Below are positions 41,292 through 50,464 of a DNA stretch of 64,000 nucleotides, in pieces. Origin of the DNA: Lachnospiraceae bacterium OF09-6 (GTDB taxonomy: Bacteria; Bacillota; Clostridia; Lachnospirales; Lachnospiraceae). The position numbers were made by a program, and so were the translations under genes. The DNA lies in assembly GCA_003435055.1 (NCBI GenBank), contig QUMM01000001.1, forward strand, positions 1-64,000. Direction: 5' to 3'. How positions within the stretch are numbered: the first letter of the stretch is position 1; each line of letters begins with the position of its first letter. The notes beneath the pieces are model-generated. The model had not been told where the DNA came from. It worked only from the letters and a program-made list of their open reading frames with translations, and searched no databases.

Positions 41292-42626
41292 TTAAATCAG
41301 ATAAATATATCCCAACAGCCGTCTTCCTCCTGCCCAATTGTAAATACTCTGATACTTGAACACAATGTTGGACCGGTCTGCTGCAGGAACAGTTGTTCCA
41401 AATGCGTATCCTGATTCAGATACATATGGCACACCATTAACGATGTCTTCTACAACCGCAATATGTGCATCTCCACTTGCTCCGTAATTAAAAATTGCAA
41501 GAGCTCCAATCTTCGGTGATGTTCCGTAACTGAATACTCTCTTAGAAGCATTCGTATTATAAATACCTACTGGATCTCCACCGAATATCTGCTGTACTCT
41601 CGAGATATTACCGCCTGCGCTGGCTACGATCTCCATAGCACGTCCGCATGCATACCAGGTGCAGTTACCTAATACATAATAATTTGCATAATACTTCTTA
41701 CCTGTCGGTGCCAGACTGTTGTACTTGTAGTAAATATTGTAAGAAGAATTGTAATAATACGGATTCGATACCGCCGGTCTTCCGGTTCTTGCTTTATATC
41801 CGGATGGCTTTGTCACGATACCTGAATAATCCAGTCTCTCAGAATTACCTGCTGTATTATTGCTTCCTGTTGAACCAGGAGATACATTATTGCTTCCGGC
41901 ATTTACAGTAAGTGATCTCTTGATCAATACCACATTGTTTTTCTCTGAATCTATTGCATTAATCTGAAATGTGTATGTACCTGCTGTCAGTGCATCAAAC
42001 TTCATGGCACTGTCAATCGCACTGTTCTTCAGAGAATATTTCTTGCTGTTCGGCTTGGACACCTTGGAGTATACAACCTGATTACTGCTGTTCAGAATCT
42101 TAGCTGTAATTTTCTTCATCTTATACTTGGAAGTGATCGTTCCACTCAGGGAATAAGACTGTCCTGCATTCAGTGTAACATCACCTGATGGCACCGGATT
42201 GGATATCTTGATGCTTCCACTGGAAACTGCTGTACCAGTTACAGTAAACTTCCGATTGACTACTCTTCTCTTGGTTCCCTTTGCATTATAAACGCATACG
42301 CGATAATAATATCTGCCTGCTGCCAGTCTGTCAAAAGCCAGATACGGATCTGCCTTCTTCAGATTATAGGTCTTTCCATTCAGTTTTTTGTCATATCGCT
42401 GAAGACACTTCTTACCATTCGAGTTATAAATCGTGCAACTGATTTTTGTCATCTTCTCATTGGCTTTCAACGTTCCCTTCATCTGAAAGGTGGCACCCTT
42501 CTTGATAGTTGATGGCAATGAGACACCTGATTTTGTAACCTTAAATGCTGCCTGTGCACTCGCTGGCACTGCCATGATCAGTAATGCCGTGATCAGCATC
42601 ATGATTACTTTTTTTGTTTTCTTCAT
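41292..42626 (-). CDS. Secreted CHAP-domain cell-wall protein
   Basis: A 444-residue exported protein. A signal peptide (about 1-28, ending ASAQA) is followed by two similar beta-sandwich repeats (about 30-130 and 140-245; compare KMTKISCTIYNSNGKK and KMKKITAKILNSSNQV), a Ser/Asn/Gly linker, and a C-terminal CHAP domain with catalytic Cys in LGNCTWYACGRA (about 325) and His in DAHIAVVED (about 385). CHAP domains are amidases or endopeptidases of peptidoglycan. It has its own strong promoter and sits between hrcA and hemW, where other Firmicutes usually have none. Confidence 0.88.
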   Translation of the reverse strand: MKKTKKVIMMLITALLIMAVPASAQAAFKVTKSGVSLPSTIKKGATFQMKGTLKANEKMTKISCTIYNSNGKKCLQRYDKKLNGKTYNLKKADPYLAFDRLAAGRYYYRVCVYNAKGTKRRVVNRKFTVTGTAVSSGSIKISNPVPSGDVTLNAGQSYSLSGTITSKYKMKKITAKILNSSNQVVYSKVSKPNSKKYSLKNSAIDSAMKFDALTAGTYTFQINAIDSEKNNVVLIKRSLTVNAGSNNVSPGSTGSNNTAGNSERLDYSGIVTKPSGYKARTGRPAVSNPYYYNSSYNIYYKYNSLAPTGKKYYANYYVLGNCTWYACGRAMEIVASAGGNISRVQQIFGGDPVGIYNTNASKRVFSYGTSPKIGALAIFNYGASGDAHIAVVEDIVNGVPYVSESGYAFGTTVPAADRSNIVFKYQSIYNWAGGRRLLGYIYLI

Positions 42627-42708
42627 ACTTTCTCCCTTTCCATTATCTGGTACGTTATGAAGTAAGAATTCGCATATTTATTACCATTTCTTTGCAAATC
42701 CTGCAAAT

Positions 42709-42737
42709 AGTATACTATATTGCTCTATTCAATGCAA
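42709..42737 (-). promoter_or_regulatory. Sigma-A promoter of the CHAP-domain gene
   Basis: Minus-strand -35 TTGCAT (42732-42737), 17 bases, -10 TATACT (42709-42714), about 80 bases before the ATG; GGAAAGGGAG precedes the start. Confidence 0.75.
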
Positions 42738-42782
42738 TATCTTTCAATAGTTTTTTAATATTTTTGTAAAAAACTTCCAAAT

Positions 42783-43945
42783 TTATTCACTGATCAGAAA
42801 GTCAGACAGAATCACATTGCTGACAGAAATTCCACTTTCTGTCAACCTTATTCCCTGTTTATCTGCTTCCATCAGCCCCATTTTTACATACTTTCGGATT
42901 GTTTCTCCATAAATATCTGTCAAATGTTTTCCATATTTCTGATAAAACTTTTCTCCGGATACGCCTTCCATCATTCGCAGCCCCAGAATCACAGTCTCCT
43001 CCATCTCGTTCTCTCTGGTCAGTGCCTCCACCATCTCCGGCTGCCAGGCTCCATCCAGATAACTTTCCAGAGACTCTGTATTTCGATATCGATGTTTCTG
43101 CAGCAGAGACGATGCGCCCAGACCAAACCCCTTATACTCGATTCCTGTCCAGTAACCACAGTTATGCCGACATTCTTTTCCCTCTTTTGCATAGTTCGAT
43201 ATTTCATATCTGTGATATCCGTGTGCTGCTAATATTCTTCCTGTATCTTCGTACATCTCACGTTCTTCTTCTTCGGACGGCAGGAGAGACTGGGGTTCGT
43301 CTTCCCGCCTGCACCGATCCGCTTCTCCGTAGATCTGATAAAAAGGAGTTCCCTCTTCTATGATCAGGCTATAGGCCGAGATATGCTCCGGCTGCAGGGC
43401 AAGCACTTTTTCCAGGGTCCTGCGCCACCCGGCCGGAGTCTGTCCTGGAAGCGCAGACATCAGATCCACATTGATATTCTCGAATCCAGCCTTTCTGGCC
43501 AGTCTGTAGCTTTTCAGGAATTCTTCCCAGCTGTGAATTCTTCCCAGAATCTCCAGCTCCCGGTTATCCGCTGACTGCAGGCCAAAGCTGATCCGGTTAA
43601 TTCCGGACGACAGAAAAGTTTGCAGGTCAGCTTCATCCACAGTTCCAGGATTACACTCTATGGTGATCTCTTTCGGAGCCGGAAAGCCTGATCTCTTTTT
43701 TCCTGAATAGTCTCCAGAATTCTGCTTATCTTCCGGGCCGGCAATATGGTTGGCGTTCCCCCGCCTATGAATATTGTAGAGATGGGACGGTTTTCAAAGC
43801 CGTCCCATCCTTTTATCTCTTCACACAAGGCCTGTACATATGCATTCTGCACTTCTTCATCCTTTGCAAACGATAAGAAATCACAATATCTGCATTTTCT
43901 TACGCAAAAGGGAATATGAAGATACAGTTCCAGTTCTTTCTGCAT
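42783..43945 (-). CDS. hemW: Radical SAM protein HemW (frameshifted)
   Basis: Heme chaperone-type paralog of coproporphyrinogen III dehydrogenase; the true role in organisms without much heme is unclear. YLHIPFCVRKCRYCDF carries the CxxxCxxC cluster motif and GGGTPTIL the SAM-binding Gly. A one-base deletion at 43681-43682 (GG for GGG, plus strand) splits it before ITIECNPG; repaired length is 387. It follows lepA by 9 bases, as in Bacillus. Confidence 0.93.
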
Positions 43946-43954
43946 GGTATACTC

Positions 43955-45769
43955 CTAATTATCATCCAGTTTTAATACACTCATAAACGCCTTCTGTGGA
44001 ATCTCTACATTTCCCACCTGGCGCATACGCTTCTTACCCTCCTTCTGTTTTTCCAGAAGCTTTTTCTTACGGGAGATATCACCACCATAGCACTTTGCAA
44101 GTACATCCTTGCGCATAGCCTTCACAGTCTCTCTGGCAATGATCTTGCTGCCAATTGCTGCCTGAATCGGGATCTCAAACAGCTGTCTCGGGATCTCCTC
44201 TTTCAGTTTCTCACACATCTTTCTTCCACGCTCATATGCTGTCTCTGCATGCACAATGAAAGAAAGTGCATCTACTTCCTCACGGTTTACCAGAATATCC
44301 AGTTTCACAAGTTCAGATCTCTGGTATCCCTTCATTTCGTAATCAAAAGACGCATAACCTCTGGATCGGGACTTCAGTGCATCAAAGAAGTCATAAATAA
44401 TCTCATTCAACGGAAGTTCATACTTCAGAAGAGCCCTTGTCTCCTCCATATATTCCATACCAAGATAATTTCCCCTGCGTTCTTCGCACAGCTGCATAAT
44501 AGAACCGATATATTCTGTCGTCACCATAATCTCTGCCCCAACAATCGGTTCTTCCATATATTCGATCTCGGATGCATCTGGAAGATTCGATGGATTAGTC
44601 AGATCAATGACTTCTCCATTGGTCTTATGCACTTTATAGATAACACTCGGAGCTGTGGTGACCAGATCCAGATTATACTCTCTCTCCAGTCGTTCCTGAA
44701 TAATCTCCAGATGGAGCAGTCCAAGGAACCCACAACGGAAACCGAATCCCAGTGCCAGTGATGTCTCCGGTTCAAACTGCAGCGCCGCATCATTCAGCTG
44801 AAGTTTCTCCAGTGCATCTCGCAGATCCGGATACTTTGCTCCATCTGCAGGGTACATTCCACAATATACCATCGGATTTACCTTTTTGTAACCTGGAAGC
44901 GGCTCTGCACACGGAAACTGTGCATTCGTAACCGTATCACCCACACGGGTGTCCTTGACATTCTTAAGGCTGGCGGTAATATATCCTACCATACCTGCGC
45001 TGAGCTCGTCGCATGGAATAAACTGCCCTGGCCCAAAGTATCCTACTTCGACCACGTCGGCTTCTGCACCGGTAGCCATCATGCGAATCGGCGTTCCCCG
45101 GCGTACGCTTCCCTCTTTGATACGACAGAAAATAATAACGCCTTTATAAGAGTCATACACAGAGTCAAAGATCAACGCCTGAAGCGGTGCCTTCGGATCT
45201 CCCTTCGGTGCCGGAATTTTGGTGACAATCTGCTCCAGTACCTGATCGACATTCAGTCCTGTCTTAGCAGAAATCTGCGGCGCATCCTGCGCTTCTATTC
45301 CGATTACATCTTCTATTTCATTGATCACACGCTCTGGATCTGCACTTGGAAGATCGATTTTATTTATAACAGGCATCACATCCAGATCGTGATCCAATGC
45401 CAGATAAACATTGGCCAGAGTCTGTGCTTCTATTCCCTGCGCCGCATCGACTACCAGAATGGCACCATCACAGGCTGCCAGACTTCTGGATACCTCATAA
45501 TTAAAATCCACATGCCCCGGAGTGTCAATCAGATTAAAGATATATTCTTCTCCATCCTTTGCCTTATAGACAATTCGAACGGTCTGTGCCTTAATCGTGA
45601 TACCACGTTCCCGTTCAAGATCCATATTATCCAGAACCTGTGCCTGCATCTCACGGCTGGTCAAAAGCCCTGTCATCTCTATAATCCGGTCTGCCAGTGT
45701 AGACTTTCCATGGTCAATATGTGCGATAATACAAAAATTTCTGATTTTATTCTGATCAATTGCTGCCAA
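43955..45769 (-). CDS. lepA: Elongation factor 4 (LepA)
   Basis: A 604-residue translational GTPase that acts on stalled or initiating ribosomes. G1 AHIDHGKS (about 15-22), G3 DTPGHVDF, G4 NKID, and the LepA-specific C-terminal domain ([15 protein letters not shown], ending with a Lys-rich tail). I chose the TTG codon at 45769 because AGGAGG lies 8 bases upstream and LepA proteins begin here; the earlier ATG at 45796 has no such site. Confidence 0.95.
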   Translation of the reverse strand: MAAIDQNKIRNFCIIAHIDHGKSTLADRIIEMTGLLTSREMQAQVLDNMDLERERGITIKAQTVRIVYKAKDGEEYIFNLIDTPGHVDFNYEVSRSLAACDGAILVVDAAQGIEAQTLANVYLALDHDLDVMPVINKIDLPSADPERVINEIEDVIGIEAQDAPQISAKTGLNVDQVLEQIVTKIPAPKGDPKAPLQALIFDSVYDSYKGVIIFCRIKEGSVRRGTPIRMMATGAEADVVEVGYFGPGQFIPCDELSAGMVGYITASLKNVKDTRVGDTVTNAQFPCAEPLPGYKKVNPMVYCGMYPADGAKYPDLRDALEKLQLNDAALQFEPETSLALGFGFRCGFLGLLHLEIIQERLEREYNLDLVTTAPSVIYKVHKTNGEVIDLTNPSNLPDASEIEYMEEPIVGAEIMVTTEYIGSIMQLCEERRGNYLGMEYMEETRALLKYELPLNEIIYDFFDALKSRSRGYASFDYEMKGYQRSELVKLDILVNREEVDALSFIVHAETAYERGRKMCEKLKEEIPRQLFEIPIQAAIGSKIIARETVKAMRKDVLAKCYGGDISRKKKLLEKQKEGKKRMRQVGNVEIPQKAFMSVLKLDDN

Positions 45770-45840
45770 TAGTATTTCCTCCTGTTCAAGAGGCATTTTA
45801 GCACATGATTTCCCGCTTTGTCTATACCTGAATCTTAAGC

Positions 45841-46995
45841 TTATCTGCCTTTTAATTCTGCATCCAGAATACCTGCAAAGACTTCCATGGCATTTTTCTC
45901 TTCCTCCAGAGTATTTAGTTGAGTGCCAGCTTCCAAAAGCATACTTCGCGGCCGATAGTGCAGATTAAAACGGTATGCCATCAGGTAGATATTGCGCATC
46001 AGACCGGGAGCAGCGATTTCTGCCCTTTCCTGAATCTGAAGAGCAAATGCCATATTTTCTTTTATGTACGGATTAGGCAGATAAGAAATATCCTGCTGAT
46101 CCGCTGTGCGGCTCATACCGAGAATAAACATCAGATTGGCTGTTGGTCTGCCATTTTCCTGTACTACAAACTTTTTTCCGTCTACGCCATCCCGATGTAG
46201 ATCTATAATCACCTGAATCTGGGGATACTGTGAAAGCCACTGTTCTACAGCTGCTCCGGAATAATCATAAGCCACATTGCGATCCAGCACCCCATCCACC
46301 AGATCATAAACTCCCCGGTCATGAATCACCTGATACCCGTAAGTCTCTGTCAGCAGCTTTGCAAGATAATCTCCTACGCCTACAATCGTAGTGGTATCAT
46401 CACCCTCCACAGTATCTACAAATCCTTCCTGTGAATGACTGTGATAGATCAGAATCTGTGGACCTTCTTTCTCGGTATCCAGTGTAAGATCCAGATCCAG
46501 AAGGCTGTTATTCAGTCGGCTGCTGTCAATGGTGGTTGCTGCATCCATAGAAAAATATCGGTTCAAAAGTGTTTCAAACTCAGCTTCCTGGTCTCCTTCT
46601 GTTCTTTCTTCCATCCACTGCTTCAGATCCAGGGGCTTTTTCTCTTCTTCTGCCCTTGCCTCCGCAGCCAGAATTAATTCGTATTCTTCTTCCCGCCCTT
46701 CCTGTTTCTGTTCCCTTTCTGCCCAAAAACCGGCAGGATACAACGATCTGCCGATACTGTCTGCCAGATCTTGTTCCGGCGAAGCTTCCAGAACATCTTC
46801 CTGATAAGAAATCACCGGAATATAAATCTGCATTCCTGCTGTTTCCAGCTTTCGGTACAGGGCAGATAAGACAGGCGAATCCTGAAACATCCCATTCTCC
46901 CCTGCAATTGTGACTGTCCTTACCAAAATATATCCGCCCAGCAGGATCACACTGATCGTCAGTACGCCGCGGATTAGCCTGTCCAATAACCGCAT
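45841..46995 (-). CDS. spoIIP: Stage II sporulation protein P
   Basis: A 384-residue membrane-anchored amidase/endopeptidase that thins septal peptidoglycan during engulfment with SpoIID and SpoIIM. One N-terminal transmembrane helix (about 8-30), then the SpoIIP domain with [12 protein letters not shown] (zinc His, about 185), DLHRDG (about 270) and [14 protein letters not shown] near the end (Glu). GAGGTGG precedes the ATG chosen at 46995. Located between gpr and lepA as in other spore formers. Confidence 0.94.
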   Translation of the reverse strand: MRLLDRLIRGVLTISVILLGGYILVRTVTIAGENGMFQDSPVLSALYRKLETAGMQIYIPVISYQEDVLEASPEQDLADSIGRSLYPAGFWAEREQKQEGREEEYELILAAEARAEEEKKPLDLKQWMEERTEGDQEAEFETLLNRYFSMDAATTIDSSRLNNSLLDLDLTLDTEKEGPQILIYHSHSQEGFVDTVEGDDTTTIVGVGDYLAKLLTETYGYQVIHDRGVYDLVDGVLDRNVAYDYSGAAVEQWLSQYPQIQVIIDLHRDGVDGKKFVVQENGRPTANLMFILGMSRTADQQDISYLPNPYIKENMAFALQIQERAEIAAPGLMRNIYLMAYRFNLHYRPRSMLLEAGTQLNTLEEEKNAMEVFAGILDAELKGR

Positions 46996-47050
46996 TTTTT
47001 CCACCTCTGTACTATACTTATGTCGTTTTTCTCTTTTTATGAATGTTTTT

Positions 47051-47931
47051 TCAGGAAAATGCCATATTCAGTCCCTCAGATATGGTGTAGCTGATCCGTT
47101 TTACTGTTTCGTCAATATCCTTTGGAGTTACAAACATCGTATGAAGCCCTGGAGAAATCGTTTCCCGGAACAGCTGCATCTGTTCTCCTTCCAGTCCCGT
47201 CTGTTCCAGTGCATCACAGACAATCGTAGCGGCGTCTACTACCGTCGGTACACCTATGGCAATCACCGGTACGCTACTGTATCCTGATTGATCTTGCACC
47301 GGTTATTTCCCACTCCAGATCCCGGATGAATCCCGGCATCAGAGATCTGAATGGTCCGATTCAGTCGTTTGATACTCCTTGCAGCCAATGCATCAATAAC
47401 CACCACCGTATCTGGCTGTGTCTGACTGATCACACCTTTCAGGATCTCCAGAGTCTCCATTCCAGTCTGCGCCATCACTCCTGGAATTAATGCGCTTACC
47501 TGCGTAGAGGTACTTTCCAGAAAACCAAATTCTTTTGCCAGATGTCTGGTAATCTTCAGGTTGTCAATTACAGATGGCCCCAGTGCATCCGGTGTTACAT
47601 TGCGGTTTCCCAGCCCCACCAGCAATACAGATCCTTTTTGTCTTTTTCGCATCTTTTTGATCTTCTCTGCAAGAAAGATCGAAATCTCCCGGTGATAATC
47701 TTCATCCTCGTCCATCATCTCGGGTACTTCCATGGTAATATAGCATCCCACCGGCTTTCCGATGGCTTTGGCACTGTTTTCCGTATCAATGCTTACCGTA
47801 GTGGTGTAGATCCGGTGTTCATCGTCCCGCTCCTCTCTGACATGAATTCCTGTCAGTTCTTCTTTCCCTTTTTCCAGATTCTCTTTTGCCTCCAGGGCCA
47901 GATCCGTACGTATCTCAAAATAACCACGCAT
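47051..47931 (-). CDS. gpr: Germination protease GPR (frameshifted)
   Basis: Aspartic-type protease that degrades small acid-soluble spore proteins on germination. The start MRGYFEIRTDLALEAKE keeps the short autoprocessed pro-peptide; VGLGNRNVTPDALGP and DALAARS are conserved. A one-base deletion at 47274 (G for GG) breaks the frame after KINQDT; repaired length is 293. The ribosome-binding site at the chosen ATG is weak, so the exact start is uncertain. Its substrate, an SASP, is encoded less than 3 kb away. Confidence 0.92.
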
Positions 47932-48002
47932 ATTTTTTCTCGCTTTCTTTTTAATTTTCACTTCTTTTCTGCTATTTTTCTCAAATTTTTCCGAAATATG
48001 TA

Positions 48003-48031
48003 TTGACACAATTCAGGTGTTGCACTAAAAT
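48003..48031 (+). promoter_or_regulatory. Sigma-A promoter of rpsT
   Basis: Plus-strand -35 TTGACA (48003-48008), 17 bases, -10 TAAAAT (48026-48031), giving a leader of about 75 bases. Confidence 0.88.
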
Positions 48032-48113
48032 AATGAAGTATGTTTATGTTAGAACGTCCGTGTCCGAGTTTAACATAAAAGATGAAAAAGAGAATAATTG
48101 GAGGTGTCAGGAA

Positions 48114-48374
48114 TTGGCTAACATTAAATCTGCAAAAAAACGTATCTTAGTTAACAGAACAAAAGCTGAACGCAATAAAGCAATCAAGTCTGGTGTGAAG
48201 ACAGCAATCAAGAAAGTAGAAGCTGCTGTTACAGCAAAAGATAAAGATGCTGCTGTTGCTGCTCTGCTGAACGCTACATCTGTTATTGATAAAGCTACTA
48301 CAAAGGGTGTTTATCACAAAAACAATGCAGCCAGAAAAGTTTCCCGTTTAGCAAAACTTGTTAACAATATCTAA
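48114..48374 (+). CDS. rpsT: 30S ribosomal protein S20 (TTG start)
   Basis: An 86-residue protein that binds 16S rRNA near the 5' domain. The sequence ANIKSAKKRILVNRTKAERN and C-terminal YHKNNAARKVSRLAKLVN are diagnostic. Translation begins at TTG (48114), just after GGAGGTGTCAGGAA; the upstream in-frame ATG lies in the leader and would add a non-family extension. UUG starts are also used for rpsT in E. coli and can limit expression or allow autoregulation. Confidence 0.95.
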   Translation: MANIKSAKKRILVNRTKAERNKAIKSGVKTAIKKVEAAVTAKDKDAAVAALLNATSVIDKATTKGVYHKNNAARKVSRLAKLVNNI

Positions 48375-48390
48375 TAAATGAGAACTTGAA

Positions 48391-48425
48391 AAGACCATCG
48401 GCCCGTCATCCGATGGTCTTTTTTT
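48391..48425 (+). terminator. rpsT terminator
   Basis: AAGACCATCGG / CCGATGGTCTT (11 bp) followed by further T, 17 bases after the rpsT stop. Confidence 0.92.
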
Positions 48426-48550
48426 ATGCAATGACAAATCATTGCATAAAAAAGACCTGTAGATCGCACTGCGGCAGCATCGTATTCTGTCGCTAAAGCG
48501 ACTTGCCGCAGGCGTAGAAGTCGCAAGCGAACTTCTATCTTCAGGTTTTA
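48415..48550 (-). terminator. Multi-branched terminator/hairpin island after holA
   Basis: Minus strand from the holA stop. An outer stem (AAAACCTGAAGAT with ATCTACAGGTCTT, about 11 of 13 paired) encloses two arms: TAGAAGT/ACTTCTA with inner CGC/GCG (48515-48537), and CTGCGGCA/TGCCGCAG (48469-48476 and 48504-48511) capped by GTCGC-TTTA-GCGAC. A T6 follows, consistent with termination. Next to it is a 14-bp perfect inverted repeat TTTTTATGCAATGA/TCATTGCATAAAAA (48421-48452). Confidence 0.6.
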
Positions 48551-49527
48551 TCACTTGCTCATCTCTACTATGACCAACTCCACAGCCAGTTTCTCATCCA
48601 GCTTTCCGGTCTTTACATCTGTCTCTGTCTGTACAGCCGTCTCCACTGCATAACGCAGCTGTTCCTGCGTAAAGGATCTGGCGTAACGCAGTCCATTTCG
48701 GACAATAAAGCTTTGAATACCCAGTTTTTCTGCAATCGTCTCCCGTCCCAGTCCCTGGCTGCTCAGTTCGCTGATCAGCATAATCTGGTTAAACTGTCTG
48801 GCAATCAGGTAAAGGATTCTCATCGGCGGTTCCTTTAACGCTAACAGATCATAATACAAATCCAGTGCTTTTTTCTGTTTTTTTTCTGCCATGGCACTGA
48901 TCATCTCAAAGATCTGATTCACCGTCTGACTGGTACAGATCTCCTGAACATCTTCCGCTGTGATAATCTCCTTTCCCATTGTATAAGATAACAGCTTTTC
49001 CAGTTCCATACTGATCTGATTCATATCGGTTCCTGTTTTCTCCAGAAACAGTTCCATCGTAGACCGGGTAATATTTTTCTGTTCCTTTTTTAATATTCCA
49101 AGTATCCAGCGCATCAGAGTATCTTCTGTCTGTTTGGCAAATTCTACCACGCTGCCCTGCTTCTTCACCGTCTTATATAGCTTTCCTCTCTTATCAACAT
49201 CCGTTTCTACAAACAGAAAATACGTGGTATCTGGTACCTGTTCCAGATATTCGGCAAGCTCTGGTGTCGCCGTCTTAAAAAATCCGCTGTCTTCCACTAC
49301 CAGAAGCGTCTTTCCGAGAAGAAAGGCATCGTCTCAGCCTGAGCAATCAATTCCTTCAGATCAATGCCTTTTCCCTGATAGAAATTAATATTTACCGTAT
49401 CTTCCGGTGGAATCAAAGCTTCCTGCAGCTTTTTTTTATATTGGTTCCTCAGATAGACTTCCTCTCCGGTAAATAAATAGATATGCCTGAAATTTTGGTT
49501 TTTAAGATCTTGTACTAAATTTTTCAT
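48551..49527 (-). CDS. holA: DNA polymerase III subunit delta (frameshifted)
   Basis: Clamp-loader subunit that opens the beta clamp. YLFTGEEVYLRNQYKKKL at the N-terminus and IYLIARQFNQIMLISEL near 215 fit the HolA family. A one-base deletion near 49304 (AA for AAA on the plus strand; the AAAG run a few bases away is an alternative site) splits the protein after about residue 75; repaired length is 325. It is convergent with rpsT, as in many Firmicutes. Confidence 0.93.
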
Positions 49528-49564
49528 GATCCAAGTATAACATAGGCCATTTTGCCTTGCAAGA

Positions 49565-49759
49565 TCATGGTTTTGGCTTGCGCATTCTTTTGGTCATAAT
49601 TCCCCCAATTCTCCCTGTTTCTTTGGCAGAAAGAGTCTTCCATCCATCTGTCAGTACACGATCCAGCAATCCCAGTTCTTCCGCTATCTCGTATTTCATT
49701 TTTTCTTTTGGCGAAAGCTGATCCAGATCCGTCTTTTTGATGATTTCTTTCTTTTTCAT
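49565..49759 (-). CDS. Small acid-soluble spore protein, alpha/beta type
   Basis: A 64-residue DNA-binding spore coat-of-DNA protein. The family core is clear: MKYEIAEELGLLD followed by LSAKETGRIGGIMTKRM. The GPR cleavage region lies around YEIAEELG. It coats spore DNA and protects it from UV and heat. The ATG chosen is 14 bases after AAAGGAG, rather long spacing. A sigma-G-like promoter is placed so that its transcript starts inside the loop of the upstream gene's terminator. Confidence 0.93.
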   Translation of the reverse strand: MKKKEIIKKTDLDQLSPKEKMKYEIAEELGLLDRVLTDGWKTLSAKETGRIGGIMTKRMRKPKP

Positions 49760-49766
49760 AAAAAAA

Positions 49767-49800
49767 GATCATACTCCTTTCTTTTTCTTAGAGTATGACC
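49767..49800 (-). terminator. Terminator of the upstream membrane-protein gene, directly before the SASP start
   Basis: Minus-strand GGTCATACTC / GAGTATGATC with a 14-base loop and T7 ending at the SASP ATG. It should stop read-through from the hem operon into the spore gene. The plus strand also has a T run after it. Confidence 0.75.
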
Positions 49801-49820
49801 CTTTTTTCCTTCCTTATACA
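49791..49820 (-). promoter_or_regulatory. Sigma-G-type promoter of the SASP gene
   Basis: Minus-strand TGTATA (49815-49820) fits the -35 pattern TGHATR. After 17 bases, CATACTC (49791-49797) fits the -10 pattern CATNHTA at 6 of 7. The -35 overlaps the stop codon of the upstream gene and the -10 is the left arm of its terminator. Confidence 0.6.
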
Positions 49821-50464
49821 GTTTGACAGCTGCAATGTCTTTTTATCTGATACCATCCGAGACATCCCAGTGCCCCGGCCACTACCAGAACGATGATCAT
49901 GACCGCACAGTGCATAAAATATTCATCCGGGAGAACCAGAATCACGGGATCTGTAACCGGATCAAACAGCCAGTAGTCATTGGCAAAGACCAGTTCATGA
50001 AAGGTCTCAAATGCCCAGTCCCAGTTCACTGCTATCAGAATCCCTGTTACAATGGGAATAGCCAGACTGCAAATCCCTGTGTATTTTAAAAATCTCCATT
50101 CTTTTCTTCGTATCAAAATAAACGCTCCAATGAGATATCCCACTCCGGAGACAATCAACATACACAGAAAACCCTGAAAAATCACCTTCACTTCCTGAAA
50201 ATGAATTCTGGCTTCTTCTGACATGGGAAAAGTAGGAAATTCCAGCCTTGTATGAAACGGAGACAAATTATAGTCAATCAGTTCTTCATAGTTTGCCAGT
50301 ATCTCTTCTCCACTGTACCCCGTCTCTTCTGACAGATGAAGATGCTTCATATCTGACCGGTAAAGCCATCTGCAAGAAAGCGTCAGTGTAACTGCTGCTG
50401 AAATCAGGAACAGCATTCCCAGCACTCCCAGAAGGCAGTCTCTTATTTTAGCTCGCTGCAGCAT
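49814..50464 (-). CDS. TIGR01906-like integral membrane protein
   Basis: A 216-residue protein with four predicted transmembrane helices (about 8-28, 98-118, 128-148 and 190-210) and a large extracellular loop after the first, containing NYEELIDYNLSPFHTRLEFP. This pattern fits the DUF1461/TIGR01906 family of unknown function. Its first 22 bases overlap the end of hemL, so it is translated with the hem operon, and its stop overlaps the sporulation promoter of the SASP gene. Confidence 0.82.
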   Translation of the reverse strand: MLQRAKIRDCLLGVLGMLFLISAAVTLTLSCRWLYRSDMKHLHLSEETGYSGEEILANYEELIDYNLSPFHTRLEFPTFPMSEEARIHFQEVKVIFQGFLCMLIVSGVGYLIGAFILIRRKEWRFLKYTGICSLAIPIVTGILIAVNWDWAFETFHELVFANDYWLFDPVTDPVILVLPDEYFMHCAVMIIVLVVAGALGCLGWYQIKRHCSCQTV

